A stretch of DNA of 51,547 nt from Bacteroidota bacterium (GCA_947447155.1 CANFIN010000009.1:1-51547); one strand, 5' to 3'. Shown: positions 39,272 to 48,660, numbered from the stretch's first letter. Made by a program: numbers and translations. The notes: generated by a model from the sequence alone, not told the origin.

Positions 39272-40357
39272 ATGAACAAGCCCAATAAAGAAGTCATAAT
39301 CGGAATCATGTCGGGTACATCCTTAGATGGTGTTGATTTAGCCGCATGCCAATTTGAAATGGATGGCGGTCAAATAAAATATAGTATCATAGCAGCAGAA
39401 ACAATTGACTATTCGACACAATGGAAAAACGAATTAGTAAATGCACATTTATTGGGTGGAGCACAACTAATCGAATTAAACAGCAAGCTAGGGAATTACT
39501 TAGGTGAAATAACTAATAGTTTTATAAGAAGAAATGAATTAAAGTCTACACTTATTTCTTCTCATGGTCATACTATTTTACATCAACCTGATAAAGGATT
39601 TACTTATCAGATTGGATCTGGAGCATGCATCGCTGCAACCACTGGTATAAATACTATTTGTGATTTTAGAAGTACAGATATTGCGCTTGGAGGGCAAGGT
39701 GCGCCTCTAGTTCCTATTGGAGACAAACTACTATTTCGCAACTATGAGGCCTGCTTGAATTTAGGAGGGATTGCAAATATTTCCTACCATCAAAATAACA
39801 AAAGAATTGCATTTGATATTTGTCCGGTAAACATGGCGTTGAATTTTTTTGCTAGCAGACTTAATCTTGATTACGACAACAGAGGTGAAATTGCATCATC
39901 AGGAATCATCGATAAGGAATTATTATCGATACTAAATGAAATACACTTTTACAATCAAGAAGGACCCAAGTCGTTGGGGAAAGAATGGTTTGAAAAACAT
40001 TTCTTGTCTGTCGTTGCTGACTATGAAAAAGAAAATAATATAAAAACTGCCGACATACTTTGCACATTAGTTGAGCACATAGCGATTCAACATAGTAATG
40101 TATTTTCAAATGCAAATATAAAAGGCCCCGTCCTAGTTACAGGTGGCGGAGCCTTAAATGAATTTTTAATAAGCAGAATTAAAAGCAATTCGAATACTGA
40201 AATATTTATTCCCGAAAAATCTTTAATCAACTACAAAGAGGCATTAATATTCGCCTTGTTAGGATGGTTAAATATAAGAAATGAAATAAACACACTTTCA
40301 AGTGCTACAGGTGCGAGAAAAGACAGTATTGGAGGTGCCTATTACAAAGGCAATTGA
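39272..40357 (+). CDS. anmK: Anhydro-N-acetylmuramic acid kinase
   Basis: This protein has 361 aa from the ATG at 39272. The frame could be extended six codons to a TTG at 39254, but that codon overlaps a -7-like sequence. It phosphorylates and opens 1,6-anhydroMurNAc during cell-wall recycling. Signatures are IGIMSGTSLDGVD, ISSHGHTILHQP, CDFRSTDIALGGQGAPLVP and TGGGALNEFL. Its stop is directly abutted by the stop of the small acidic protein on the other strand. Confidence 0.93.
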   Translation: MNKPNKEVIIGIMSGTSLDGVDLAACQFEMDGGQIKYSIIAAETIDYSTQWKNELVNAHLLGGAQLIELNSKLGNYLGEITNSFIRRNELKSTLISSHGHTILHQPDKGFTYQIGSGACIAATTGINTICDFRSTDIALGGQGAPLVPIGDKLLFRNYEACLNLGGIANISYHQNNKRIAFDICPVNMALNFFASRLNLDYDNRGEIASSGIIDKELLSILNEIHFYNQEGPKSLGKEWFEKHFLSVVADYEKENNIKTADILCTLVEHIAIQHSNVFSNANIKGPVLVTGGGALNEFLISRIKSNSNTEIFIPEKSLINYKEALIFALLGWLNIRNEINTLSSATGARKDSIGGAYYKGN

Positions 40358-40582
40358 TTACTCGTCGTCGTCGTCGTCGTCAAAAAATTCATCGAAAGAT
40401 TCAAGATTCCCAACAGGCATATCTTCTGGATCCATGTCTTCATCGTCATCGTCAAAATCATCGAACTTTTGATTTTTAAGTTCTTTCGATTTTAAAGGCT
40501 CCATTTTACGGCCTTTAGATGAGTCGCTAGTTTTTTTCGGTTTAGACTCAGGAGTTTTTCCAGTTTTCTTGGAAGTTTTCAT
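40358..40582 (-). CDS. Small acidic protein with basic N-terminus, function unknown
   Basis: This 74-aa frame is lysine-rich at the N-terminus (MKTSKKTGKTPESKPKK) and strongly acidic afterwards (FDDFDDDDEDMDPEDMP and a final DDDDDDE). No fold or domain is recognised and it is probably disordered. It is convergent with anmK with no bases between the stops and fills the gap as a real gene would. The 195 bp upstream (40583-40777) is very AT-rich and otherwise empty. A low-complexity artefact is possible. Confidence 0.55.
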   Translation of the reverse strand: MKTSKKTGKTPESKPKKTSDSSKGRKMEPLKSKELKNQKFDDFDDDDEDMDPEDMPVGNLESFDEFFDDDDDDE

Positions 40583-40777
40583 TTGCGAGAGTTGAACAAA
40601 ATTTAAGGTTAAGAAATATGTTTTTAATTAATCAATTGCAAAGTATATTATTACCTTGTGTTGCGAACACAGCACAAAAGTAAAAAAGTTTTATTCTACT
40701 TTAACAAAACTTTAGTACAATTTTAATGTTAAATTTTTTTATAGCAAAAAATTAAATAGAAAAATATTTTTAAAAAC

Positions 40778-41440
40778 ATGATACATCCATTAACCTTGAA
40801 GTTTCTAACAGCAATTGATAAAAATAATAATCGAGAATGGTTTGAGAAAAATAAAAAAAGCTATGAGTTTGCGAAGGAAGATTTTAAAATTTGGGTAGAC
40901 AAAATCATTAACGATGCTCAAAAAATCGGTGATGATTATAAAAATTTATCGAGCAAAGATTGTGTCTTTAGAATTTATCGAGATGTACGCTTCAGTAAAA
41001 ATAAGATTCCCTATAAAAATAATATGGGAGCACAACTTAAAAAAGGTGGAAAAAAATCTCCTTACTGTGGATTTTACATTCACATAGAACCAAGTAAAAA
41101 CGCATCCTTTATTGCCGGAGGATTTTGGATGCCAGAAGGTGATGTGCTTAAAAAGGTACGGCAGGAAATTGAATATAATACCTATGACTTTAAAAAAATC
41201 ATCAACGATAAAAAGTTCAAAACATTATATGGAGCCCTCGAAGATCATAAGCTAAAAAAAGCGCCTAAAGGCATTGACCCCTCTCACCCTGATATTGAGT
41301 TACTAAAATTCACTAGTTATGTTGTAAGTGCCCCAATCGATAATAGCGATTTGACTTCAGAAAAACTAAATAAGCAAATCATCAAAGCCCTAAAAACAAT
41401 TCAACCGTTTTTAGATTTTTTAAATACCGCTATAGAATAA
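40778..41440 (+). CDS. DUF2461 family protein
   Basis: This 220-aa protein belongs to the DUF2461/TIGR02453 family. Typical segments are NNREWFEKNKKSYEFAKEDF, CVFRIYRDVRFSKNKIPYK and GFYIHIEPSKNASFIAGGFW. It is probably cytoplasmic and its biochemical role is not established. It is monocistronic, ending at a bidirectional terminator shared with metK. Confidence 0.88.
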   Translation: MIHPLTLKFLTAIDKNNNREWFEKNKKSYEFAKEDFKIWVDKIINDAQKIGDDYKNLSSKDCVFRIYRDVRFSKNKIPYKNNMGAQLKKGGKKSPYCGFYIHIEPSKNASFIAGGFWMPEGDVLKKVRQEIEYNTYDFKKIINDKKFKTLYGALEDHKLKKAPKGIDPSHPDIELLKFTSYVVSAPIDNSDLTSEKLNKQIIKALKTIQPFLDFLNTAIE

Positions 41441-41465
41441 AAAAGGAGGGTTTTACCCTCCTTTT
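41441..41465. terminator. Bidirectional terminator between DUF2461 gene and metK
   Basis: The stem AAAAGGAGGG (41441-41450) pairs with CCCTCCTTTT (41456-41465) around a TTTTA loop. A and T tracts on either side suit both convergent genes. Confidence 0.9.
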
Positions 41466-41487
41466 ATTCTTAAAAACGATTAATTTA

Positions 41488-42750
41488 TTATTTAATTCCG
41501 AATGCTTTTTTGACAGCAGGAACTAAATTTAATTCTTCCCAAGGGAATAATTTAACTTTAATTTTCTTTTCGTTTTTCTTTCCTTTGTTAAACACTTTCG
41601 TTACCTCTTTAGATTCACGACCCATGTGACCATAGGCAGCAGTTTCACGATAAATTGGAGTTCTTAACTTGAATCGCTTTTCAATAAAGTAAGGGCGCAT
41701 ATTAAATGCATCCATTTTGCCAATCTTCGCTGCAATCTGACCATCGGTCATATCAACTTTTGAAGTGCCATAAGTATTCACGAATAACCCAACCGGATCA
41801 GCAACACCAATAGCGTAAGCAACCTGAACTAATGCTTCATCGCAAACACCTGCAGCAACTAGATGCTTAGCAACATGGCGTGCAGCATAAGCAGCCGAAC
41901 GATCTACTTTAGATGGGTCTTTCCCCGAGAAAGCACCACCACCGTGAGCACCTTTTCCGCCGTAAGTATCTACAATAATTTTTCTTCCTGTTAAACCAGT
42001 ATCTCCATGTGGCCCACCGATAACAAATTTCCCGGTAGGGTTTACATGATAATTAATTTTATTATTGAATAAAGCCTGCACACGCTTAGGCAATTTCTTC
42101 ATTACACGAGGCACTAAAATATTGATCACATCTTTTTTAATTTGTGCCAACATCTCTGCTTCTTTACTAAAATCATCGTGTTGAGTTGATATAACGATTG
42201 TATCAATACGCACTGGCTTGTGGTCATCAGAATACTCAATTGTTACCTGACTTTTTGCATCAGGACGAAGATATTTCATCACCTTACCTTCTTTGCGAAT
42301 AGCAGATAATTCACGCAATAATGTATGAGATAATTCTAAAGGAAGTGGCATAAAATTATCCGTCTCACGGTTAGCATATCCGAACATCATTCCCTGGTCA
42401 CCAGCTCCCTGATCTTCTTTCTTTTTTCTTACAACACCTTGATTAATATCTGGTGATTGCTCATGAATTGCTGAAAGAATTCCACAAGAATTTGCTTCGA
42501 ACATATATTCACTTTTCGTGTATCCAATATCACGAATAACTTCTCTTGCGATGTCTTGAACGTCTAAGTAAGCATTAGATTTTACCTCTCCAGCTAATAC
42601 AACTAGACCAGTGGTAACAAGAGTTTCGCAAGCCACCTTAGATGAAGGATCATAAGCTAGGAAGTAATCGATTAATGCGTCTGAAATTTGATCGGCTACT
42701 TTATCTGGATGTCCTTCAGATACCGACTCGGAAGTAAATAAGTATGACAT
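41488..42750 (-). CDS. metK: S-adenosylmethionine synthase
   Basis: This 420-aa protein makes SAM from methionine and [16 protein letters not shown], the ATP motif [12 protein letters not shown] and the phosphate-loop motif [19 protein letters not shown] are present. It is longer than the E. coli enzyme (384 aa), with a lysine-rich insertion near the C-terminus ([18 protein letters not shown]). It has its own -7 element upstream; no SAM riboswitch is apparent in the 70-bp spacer. Confidence 0.97.
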   Translation of the reverse strand: MSYLFTSESVSEGHPDKVADQISDALIDYFLAYDPSSKVACETLVTTGLVVLAGEVKSNAYLDVQDIAREVIRDIGYTKSEYMFEANSCGILSAIHEQSPDINQGVVRKKKEDQGAGDQGMMFGYANRETDNFMPLPLELSHTLLRELSAIRKEGKVMKYLRPDAKSQVTIEYSDDHKPVRIDTIVISTQHDDFSKEAEMLAQIKKDVINILVPRVMKKLPKRVQALFNNKINYHVNPTGKFVIGGPHGDTGLTGRKIIVDTYGGKGAHGGGAFSGKDPSKVDRSAAYAARHVAKHLVAAGVCDEALVQVAYAIGVADPVGLFVNTYGTSKVDMTDGQIAAKIGKMDAFNMRPYFIEKRFKLRTPIYRETAAYGHMGRESKEVTKVFNKGKKNEKKIKVKLFPWEELNLVPAVKKAFGIK

Positions 42751-42782
42751 GTTTTTTTAGTGTGTTTTATTAAATGAAGTGA

Positions 42783-42790
42783 CAAAGATA
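42783..42790 (-). promoter_or_regulatory. -7 element for metK
   Basis: On the minus strand this reads TATCTTTG, a full match to TAnnTTTG 33-40 bases upstream of the metK ATG. The best TTTG upstream is 25 bases away, longer than the usual spacing. Confidence 0.55.
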
Positions 42791-42820
42791 AAAAAAGCCA
42801 TCAAGCAGAAAAATTCAAAT

Positions 42821-43735
42821 TTATTTTTTAGAAGTTAATTGACGGAAGACTGATTCAAGGCTATTTTCCTCCTTCTGCATAGTAATTACAGCCAAGTTAT
42901 TTTGCACGGCGAAATTAAAAATCAAAGGTCGTAGATCCTGCCCTTTCGGTCCAATCACTTTAAATGTTTTCTCATTTACGGAAAGAACTTTTTTAATTCC
43001 TGTAATAGTATTCAGTTTTTCCATTGAAACAGACTTATCAAACTCTACCAGAATAATTGTTTCCGACTCTGATTTCTGTTGAAGGAAAGAAGTTTTATCA
43101 TCCGCAACAATTTTTCCTTGATTAATGATAACTACCCGATCACATATCGCTTCTACTTCTTGCATTATATGAGTTGAAAGAATCACTGTTTTCTCTTTCC
43201 CAATGTTTTTGATCAGCTGACGAATATCCACCAATTGATTTGGGTCCAGTCCTGTGGTAGGCTCATCCAATATTAAAACACTCGGATTATGAATCATAGC
43301 TTGTGCTAGACCTACCCTTTGACGGTATCCTTTTGACAATGCTCCAATTTTTTTATGTTGCTCTGCTCCCAATCCTGTAACATCAATCATTTCATTGACG
43401 CGAGCAGGAACCAGTTGTGATGGCACTTGTATTTCTGCAATGAAACTTAGAAATTCCTTCACATACATGTCATGATAAAGCGGATTGTGCTCAGGCAAAT
43501 ATCCAACGCATTCACGCACCTTTAGTGGCTCCGTTGTAACATCAAACCCATCAACAGTAACTGTCCCGGAATTTTGGGGAAGAAAACAAGTAATAATTTT
43601 CATCATAGTCGATTTACCAGCTCCATTTGGACCCAAAAAACCAACTACCTGACCCGGCTCAACTAGAAAAGATACATCATCTAATGCTCGTTGTGTTCCG
43701 TATAACTTGGTGATATTTTTTACTTCTACCGACAT
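42821..43735 (-). CDS. gldA: Gliding-associated ABC transporter ATP-binding protein GldA
   Basis: This protein has 304 aa from the ATG at 43735; a longer frame to 43777 would run through the promoter. Walker A GPNGAGKST is at residues 35-43, the signature is LSKGYRQRVGLA and Walker B is VLILDEPTTGLDP. The stretches VGYLPEHNPLYHDMYV and STHIMQEVEAICDRV are very close to GldA of Flavobacterium. GldA works with the permease GldF and with GldG, neither of which is in this window. The -7 element almost touches the start codon. Confidence 0.85.
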   Translation of the reverse strand: MSVEVKNITKLYGTQRALDDVSFLVEPGQVVGFLGPNGAGKSTMMKIITCFLPQNSGTVTVDGFDVTTEPLKVRECVGYLPEHNPLYHDMYVKEFLSFIAEIQVPSQLVPARVNEMIDVTGLGAEQHKKIGALSKGYRQRVGLAQAMIHNPSVLILDEPTTGLDPNQLVDIRQLIKNIGKEKTVILSTHIMQEVEAICDRVVIINQGKIVADDKTSFLQQKSESETIILVEFDKSVSMEKLNTITGIKKVLSVNEKTFKVIGPKGQDLRPLIFNFAVQNNLAVITMQKEENSLESVFRQLTSKK

Positions 43736-43741
43736 AATGTA

Positions 43742-43749
43742 CAAATGTA
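43742..43749 (-). promoter_or_regulatory. -7 element for gldA, nearly leaderless
   Basis: TACATTTG on the minus strand matches TAnnTTTG in full. Only 6 bases separate it from the gldA ATG, so transcription would begin at or within a few bases of the start codon. Confidence 0.6.
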
Positions 43750-43858
43750 GAATTATTGATTGAATTTGAAAGTTCAATAAATAAAGTTTTTACAAATCAA
43801 TTCGCGAATAAATTAAAAACTAAGAATTCGACAAGAATGGATAATAATTGAAAGCTTG

Positions 43859-43866
43859 TATCTTTG
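43859..43866 (+). promoter_or_regulatory. -7 element for rsgA, nearly leaderless
   Basis: TATCTTTG matches TAnnTTTG fully and is 5 bases upstream of the rsgA ATG at 43872, predicting almost no leader. It also argues against the upstream TTG at 43848 as start. Confidence 0.6.
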
Positions 43867-43871
43867 TTTTA

Positions 43872-44792
43872 ATGTTTGAAGGACGCGTTTTAAAATCTAC
43901 AGGTAGCTGGTTTGAGGTTGAGATACCCAAATACAAAGTTGTATCCTGTAGAATCCGCGGGCAATTACGTTTAAAAGGAATCAACAGCACAAACCCTGTT
44001 GCAGTTGGAGACAATGTATTAATTCAAGAACAAACAGATGGCACAGGCGTTATAATCGACATAAAAGAACGCTCAAACTATATCATAAGAAAATCAATTA
44101 ACCTATCAAAGCAAACACATATTCTGGCTGCCAATATTGATATTGCCTGGATTGTAGTAACACCTGTTTTTCCAAAAACATCAACTGGATTTATCGACCG
44201 ATTTATTGCAGCTGCTGAATCATATCACATACCAATAGGAATTATATTTAATAAATCAGATTTGTTTGTTGAAAATCTTAGTGATCTACAACATGAATAT
44301 TTAGATATCTATGAGACACTCGGTTATAAATGCGTAAAAGTTTCTTCCAAAACGGGTGAGGGAATTGATGAATTAATGCAATTACTTGAAGGCAAAGTGA
44401 ATTTATTGAGTGGGCATTCAGGTGTTGGAAAATCAAGTTTGATAAATGCTATTATTCCTGACCTAAATTTAAAAGTTGGAGAAATATCGAGGCAACACAT
44501 GAAAGGAAAGCATACTACTACCTTTGCCGAAATGCATAAAGTAAATGAAGCAACTTATATAATAGACACTCCAGGAATTCGCGAATTTGTAAATATTGAT
44601 TTTAATCCGAGTGAAATATCGCATTACTTTATTGAAATGCGAGAGTTGTTAAACGAATGTAAATTCAATAACTGCCTTCATGAAAACGAACAAAACTGTG
44701 CTGTGAAAGCTGCCTATGAAGCTGGTAAAATTCACCCTGATAGATATTACAACTATTTAAGTATTTTAAGAAACGAGGACAATTTTAAATAG
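43872..44792 (+). CDS. rsgA: Ribosome small-subunit biogenesis GTPase RsgA
   Basis: This 306-aa protein has an N-terminal OB fold and a circularly permuted GTPase: FNKSDL (G4), then SGHSGVGKSSLINAI (G1) and IIDTPGIREF (G3). The C-terminal zinc site is CKFNNCLHENEQNC. It matures the 30S subunit. The start is the ATG at 43872, not the TTG eight codons upstream. dtd follows after 3 bases. Confidence 0.94.
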   Translation: MFEGRVLKSTGSWFEVEIPKYKVVSCRIRGQLRLKGINSTNPVAVGDNVLIQEQTDGTGVIIDIKERSNYIIRKSINLSKQTHILAANIDIAWIVVTPVFPKTSTGFIDRFIAAAESYHIPIGIIFNKSDLFVENLSDLQHEYLDIYETLGYKCVKVSSKTGEGIDELMQLLEGKVNLLSGHSGVGKSSLINAIIPDLNLKVGEISRQHMKGKHTTTFAEMHKVNEATYIIDTPGIREFVNIDFNPSEISHYFIEMRELLNECKFNNCLHENEQNCAVKAAYEAGKIHPDRYYNYLSILRNEDNFK

Positions 44793-44795
44793 TAT

Positions 44796-45248
44796 ATGCG
44801 CACCGTTATACAAAGAGTTTCTGAAGCAAATGTTTTGATAAATCAGCAAGAACGCAGGAGTATCAAACGAGGCTTCATGATTTTAATAGGCATAACGCAT
44901 GAAGATAGCATTGATGATATAACATGGCTTGTTCAGAAAATTAGTAAGCTAAGAGTTTTTTCAGACGCAGAAGGAGTTATGAATCTAAATATTAATGAAG
45001 TAAATGGAGAAGTGTTATTGATCAGCCAATTTACTTTGCACGCATCAACAAAGAAAGGAAATCGTCCTTCTTATATGGAAGCAGCCAAGCCTGATATTGC
45101 AATCCCACTTTACAAAGAATTCATTAAACAATTAAGTTTAGAATTAAATAATCAACTTTTAACAGGTGAATTTGGAGCCGATATGCAGGTGCAATTAATT
45201 AATGATGGACCTGTGACTATTTTAATTGATTCGAAAAATAAAGAATAG
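44796..45248 (+). CDS. dtd: D-aminoacyl-tRNA deacylase
   Basis: This 150-aa protein hydrolyses D-amino acids from mischarged tRNA. It begins MRTVIQRVSEANVLI and carries ISQFTLHASTKKGNRPSYMEAAKP, which contains both catalytic-site motifs of the Dtd family. The C-terminal part (FGADMQVQLINDGPVTILIDS) is typical. It is co-transcribed with rsgA and convergent with the MFS gene. Confidence 0.95.
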   Translation: MRTVIQRVSEANVLINQQERRSIKRGFMILIGITHEDSIDDITWLVQKISKLRVFSDAEGVMNLNINEVNGEVLLISQFTLHASTKKGNRPSYMEAAKPDIAIPLYKEFIKQLSLELNNQLLTGEFGADMQVQLINDGPVTILIDSKNKE

Positions 45249-45253
45249 CTTTT

Positions 45254-46456
45254 TTAATGCTTCGATGGTCGTAGTGAATTCATTTGGAAAAAGCCAAATG
45301 CAAGCAATGTGCTTATTGCAATTAATACCCAAAACATAGTAGAAAATCCGTAGCGAGCCGCAATGCCTAAGCCTATTAAGGGAGCTGCAATATTTGCAAT
45401 ACCATATGCTATAGAATACAAAGCTGCATACTGACCTTGCCTAGTTTTATCTGGACGAGATAAAGCAATATTCATCATAAAAGGCATTGCGTAAATTTCC
45501 GACATCGTAATAATAAAAGTATAAAGAAATGCCATTGGCAAATTTTTATGAGCTGTAAGTAAAATAAAAAATGAAACCGGCAAACATAAAGTTCCCCATA
45601 TAATATACTTGAATTTGTTAGTGTTCTTTTCCAGCTGCATAACGAGCGGCATTTCTATAAGCACAACCAAAAATCCATTCATTGCTAAAATCAAACCGAT
45701 TCTATCTTCATGATACTCCCATACTTTACTAAAATACTGAGGAACACTTGCGAATATTTGAAAAAAGCATGTAGCATAAATTGCAACTAAAAAAATAAAA
45801 GCCAGATACCAATAATCTTTATAAGCAGATTTTGTCAAAGCTGGTTTCTTTTCATTTGAATCATGTCCTACTTTACGACGAGGTAGATATAATATCAACA
45901 TAACAGCAGCAAAAATGGAAGTTGCTGCATCGATAACAAACAACCATTTATAGCCTAAGTAATGCGCAACAAAGCCACCAACTGCTGGTCCTATTGTAAA
46001 ACCTAAATTTGTTGCCATTCTTACTAATGACACCGAACGCGTTCTGTTTACTGATTCACTGTAAAATGCAATAGCAGATGAATTAGCAGGGCGAAAAGTA
46101 TCGGCAGTAAAAGCATACAAGAATATTATTACGGAAATTCCATAAATGGATGTAACAAAAACCATCGATAATAAAACACATGCACATACGAACAACGAGG
46201 AAATCATGATATCGTAAAAATTTCCTTTATCAGTTAACCAACCGCCCATATAACTACCCATTATACTACCTATACCGTACAAACTCATTACCCAGCCTGC
46301 TTGTGCCAGTGAATAATGTAACTCCTTGGTTAAATAGAGTGAAGTAAACAACAACACCATTGAACCAGAGCGATTAATTAACATCGCAAGACTCAAAACC
46401 CAAACCTTAGGAGAAAGACCCGAAAATGCTTTTTTATAAATTTGAAGGAAGGGCAT
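45254..46456 (-). CDS. MFS transporter
   Basis: This 400-aa integral membrane protein has about 12 hydrophobic segments. The first cytoplasmic loop GGWLTDKGNFYD matches the MFS motif A. RMATNLGFTIGPAVGGFVAHY resembles the motif C of drug/H+ antiporters (MdtH/YfcJ-type group). The substrate cannot be inferred. It is divergent from the MazG-like gene. Confidence 0.88.
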   Translation of the reverse strand: MPFLQIYKKAFSGLSPKVWVLSLAMLINRSGSMVLLFTSLYLTKELHYSLAQAGWVMSLYGIGSIMGSYMGGWLTDKGNFYDIMISSLFVCACVLLSMVFVTSIYGISVIIFLYAFTADTFRPANSSAIAFYSESVNRTRSVSLVRMATNLGFTIGPAVGGFVAHYLGYKWLFVIDAATSIFAAVMLILYLPRRKVGHDSNEKKPALTKSAYKDYWYLAFIFLVAIYATCFFQIFASVPQYFSKVWEYHEDRIGLILAMNGFLVVLIEMPLVMQLEKNTNKFKYIIWGTLCLPVSFFILLTAHKNLPMAFLYTFIITMSEIYAMPFMMNIALSRPDKTRQGQYAALYSIAYGIANIAAPLIGLGIAARYGFSTMFWVLIAISTLLAFGFFQMNSLRPSKH

Positions 46457-46507
46457 GGGTACAAAAATACCTTTTATCTTTATGAAAATTTAAAAACATT
46501 TTTAATT

Positions 46508-46837
46508 ATGACAATAGAAGAAGCACAACTGCAAGTTGACCAATGGATAAGAACAATAGGAGTAAAATATTTTAGTGAGTTAACAAACATGACTATTCTA
46601 ACTGAGGAGGTTGGCGAATTAGCCCGAATAATGGCTCGCAAATACGGTGACCAATCGTTTAAAAATGATGAAGAACATTCCGATTTAGGTGATGAAATGG
46701 CGGATATATTATGGGTTTTAATCTGCCTTGCTAACCAAACTGGAATAAACCTAACCGAAGCATTACAAAAGAATTTTGAAAAGAAAAGTAGTCGCGATGC
46801 AGAACGACATTTAAACAATGAGAAGCTGAGAAGTTGA
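46508..46837 (+). CDS. MazG-like nucleotide pyrophosphohydrolase
   Basis: This protein has 109 aa from the ATG at 46508. The frame extends upstream to 46442 but there overlaps the divergent MFS start. The all-alpha NTP-PPase motifs are LTEEVGELARI (ExxE) and DLGDEMADILWVLICLANQ (ExxD), which bind magnesium. It would hydrolyse nucleoside triphosphates to monophosphates, perhaps cleaning non-canonical nucleotides. Possible -7 sequences TACCTTTT and TATCTTTA lie at 46468-46482. Confidence 0.85.
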   Translation: MTIEEAQLQVDQWIRTIGVKYFSELTNMTILTEEVGELARIMARKYGDQSFKNDEEHSDLGDEMADILWVLICLANQTGINLTEALQKNFEKKSSRDAERHLNNEKLRS

Positions 46838-46886
46838 AATTGTTAATTATTTTTTTGTTTAATAATAATTCAAGTTAACGAACGCT

Positions 46887-46894
46887 TACCTTTG
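46887..46894 (+). promoter_or_regulatory. -7 element for the CNNM/CBS membrane protein
   Basis: TACCTTTG matches TAnnTTTG in full, with 17 bases between it and the ATG at 46912. No -33 box at the right distance. Confidence 0.5.
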
Positions 46895-46911
46895 TATCAT
46901 ATTAATCAAGA

Positions 46912-48225
46912 ATGATAGCAGATATATTACTTACAGTTTTATTGGTTTTTTTAAACGGTTTTTTCGTTGCTGCCGAGTTTGCAATAGTAAAAGTAAGAGC
47001 TTCTCAAGTAGAAATAAAAGCATCTCAAGGAAGCAAACTAGCCAAGATAGCACAGCATATACTTGAGAATTTAGATAAGTATTTGAGCACTTGCCAATTG
47101 GGTATAACATTAGCCAGTCTAGCATTAGGATGGATTGGTGAAAGGGTTGTAACACGAATTGTTGCAAATATCGGAGGGCATTTTGGCTGGGTAATAAACC
47201 CGGAAGACCCTTCCGGATTAGGAGTAATTATTGCGTTTATACTTATCACCATTTTACATATTGTATTAGGTGAACAAGCTCCTAAAACAGCAGCTATTCG
47301 TAATCCGCTCATACATACGATGATAGTAGCAGTTCCATTAAGAATCATGTACACCATATTCTCTCCGTTTATTTGGGTACTAAATAGTATGTCGACTTTC
47401 ATTTTGCGCGTGATAGGATTAGGAAAAGTTTCACATAATGAAATTCATAGTGAAGAAGAAATAAGGATGTTGCTTACTGAATCAGAAGAAGGTGGAGCGA
47501 TTAAACCTTCCGAGAATGAATTAATCCAAAATGTTTTTGAATTTGATGATCGTGTTGTTCGTCAGATATTAATTCCAAGGACAAAAATTTCTGCTATTGA
47601 TATAGAAAGCTCTAAAGAAGAAGTAATACAAAAAGTTATTGAAGAAGGATATTCGCGATTGCCAGTATACCAAGATTCTTTAGATAATATAATTGGTGTT
47701 ATTTATTCCAAAGATTTGCATCGTGCAATGCATGAAAGAAGTTTCAGAGGCGTAAGTTCGTTGATAAGGCCAGCTTATTTTATCCCTTTAAGCAAGCGAA
47801 TAAACGATTTGTTGCGCGAATTTCAAACGCAGCATTTGCAAATGGCAATTGTTACGAATGAGTTTGGTGGAACAGCAGGTATTGTTACAATGGAAGACAT
47901 CATTGAAGAATTAGTTGGTGAAATTCAGGATGAATACGATGATGAAAAACCTCCGGTAGAAAAGAAAAGCGAAACAGAGTACATTGTAAATGCTACTGCA
48001 TCCATAGGTGATGTGAACGATTTGCTTCCAATTATGTTAGAAGAAAATCCGAATTATGATACAGTGAGCGGACTGTTGAATGATATATACGGACGTATCC
48101 CAGCCGTGAATGAAAAGCGTATTCATGGTGGTTATGAATTTACTGTTTTAAAGCGCCTTAAACACAGTGTTGACTCAGTAAAAATGGTAGTTGTTAACGG
48201 TGAAGATGTAGATGGTTCAAATTAA
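46912..48225 (+). CDS. Hemolysin-family CNNM/CBS/CorC membrane protein
   Basis: This 437-aa protein has an N-terminal CNNM (DUF21) membrane domain with four hydrophobic segments (LLTVLLVFLNGFFVAAEFAIV ... IIAFILITILHIVLGEQAPK). Two CBS motifs follow (LIPRTKISAID ... SRLPVYQDSLDNIIGVIYSKDL, and MAIVTNEFGGTAGIVTMEDIIEELVGEI). The C-terminus is a CorC/HlyC transporter-associated domain. Such proteins are linked to divalent-cation transport. GldE is a related gliding protein, but the context here does not support that name. Confidence 0.9.
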   Translation: MIADILLTVLLVFLNGFFVAAEFAIVKVRASQVEIKASQGSKLAKIAQHILENLDKYLSTCQLGITLASLALGWIGERVVTRIVANIGGHFGWVINPEDPSGLGVIIAFILITILHIVLGEQAPKTAAIRNPLIHTMIVAVPLRIMYTIFSPFIWVLNSMSTFILRVIGLGKVSHNEIHSEEEIRMLLTESEEGGAIKPSENELIQNVFEFDDRVVRQILIPRTKISAIDIESSKEEVIQKVIEEGYSRLPVYQDSLDNIIGVIYSKDLHRAMHERSFRGVSSLIRPAYFIPLSKRINDLLREFQTQHLQMAIVTNEFGGTAGIVTMEDIIEELVGEIQDEYDDEKPPVEKKSETEYIVNATASIGDVNDLLPIMLEENPNYDTVSGLLNDIYGRIPAVNEKRIHGGYEFTVLKRLKHSVDSVKMVVVNGEDVDGSN

Positions 48226-48229
48226 CCAA

Positions 48230-48640
48230 TTACTTCGTACAAACAGCTATCGCACTTTGGCCATCGGTAGTATAATTCATATTAATCTTTTCTCCCCCAT
48301 TGCTGCTATAAATTCCTGAACCTTGAACAGAGATTGACGGAACAGTTGGTGTAATATTTTGGAAAGGTATGACTATTGAATTTCCTGAGATTAATGCAAT
48401 AGTTTGAGGAGGATTGGTTCCATAATTACTGAAGTTGCTGATCTTAACAGAATCACCACTACCCACTTTTGAAATATTAATTGTAAATGATTGTGCAGGC
48501 GAGCCTGTGACTGTTTCCTTGCATAACCAGCTACCAGTAAATTTATCTCTAGCGTCAACAGTAGGATCAACTGTTTCATCAGAACAAGAAGCAATAAACA
48601 AGGAAATAGTTGCAAAAGCAATCCAATAATTTTTTTTCAT
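48230..48640 (-). CDS. Small lipoprotein, function unknown
   Basis: This protein has 136 aa from the ATG at 48640. The lipobox ends at C19 (FIASC) and is followed by SDETVDPTVDARDKFTGSWLC. The rest is beta-rich and lipocalin-like in feel, but no family is assigned. The frame extends to 48679, which would place the -7 element inside the gene, so the shorter start is preferred. It is convergent with the CNNM protein, 4 bases between stops. Confidence 0.7.
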   Translation of the reverse strand: MKKNYWIAFATISLFIASCSDETVDPTVDARDKFTGSWLCKETVTGSPAQSFTINISKVGSGDSVKISNFSNYGTNPPQTIALISGNSIVIPFQNITPTVPSISVQGSGIYSSNGGEKINMNYTTDGQSAIAVCTK

Positions 48641-48660
48641 GATTCTAAATTTTAATAGTT

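Noticed and set aside
40358-40400. TCG triplet run as a phase-variation tract
   Set aside because: Slippage by triplets only changes the number of aspartates and does not shift the frame; the run is short.
42751-42820. SAM riboswitch before metK
   Set aside because: The spacer is only about 70 bases, AT-rich, and lacks the paired helices and conserved core of known SAM riboswitch classes.
42821-43777. Longer gldA starting at 43777
   Set aside because: The extra 14 residues are not GldA-like and the region holds the TACATTTG promoter element.
43848-43871. TTG start for rsgA at 43848
   Set aside because: The promoter element TATCTTTG lies inside this stretch and the ATG at 43872 starts the conserved FEGRV region.
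46912-48225. Calling the CNNM/CBS protein GldE
   Set aside because: The fold is shared by general hemolysin-family proteins and no gldD, ssb or mutY neighbours are seen.
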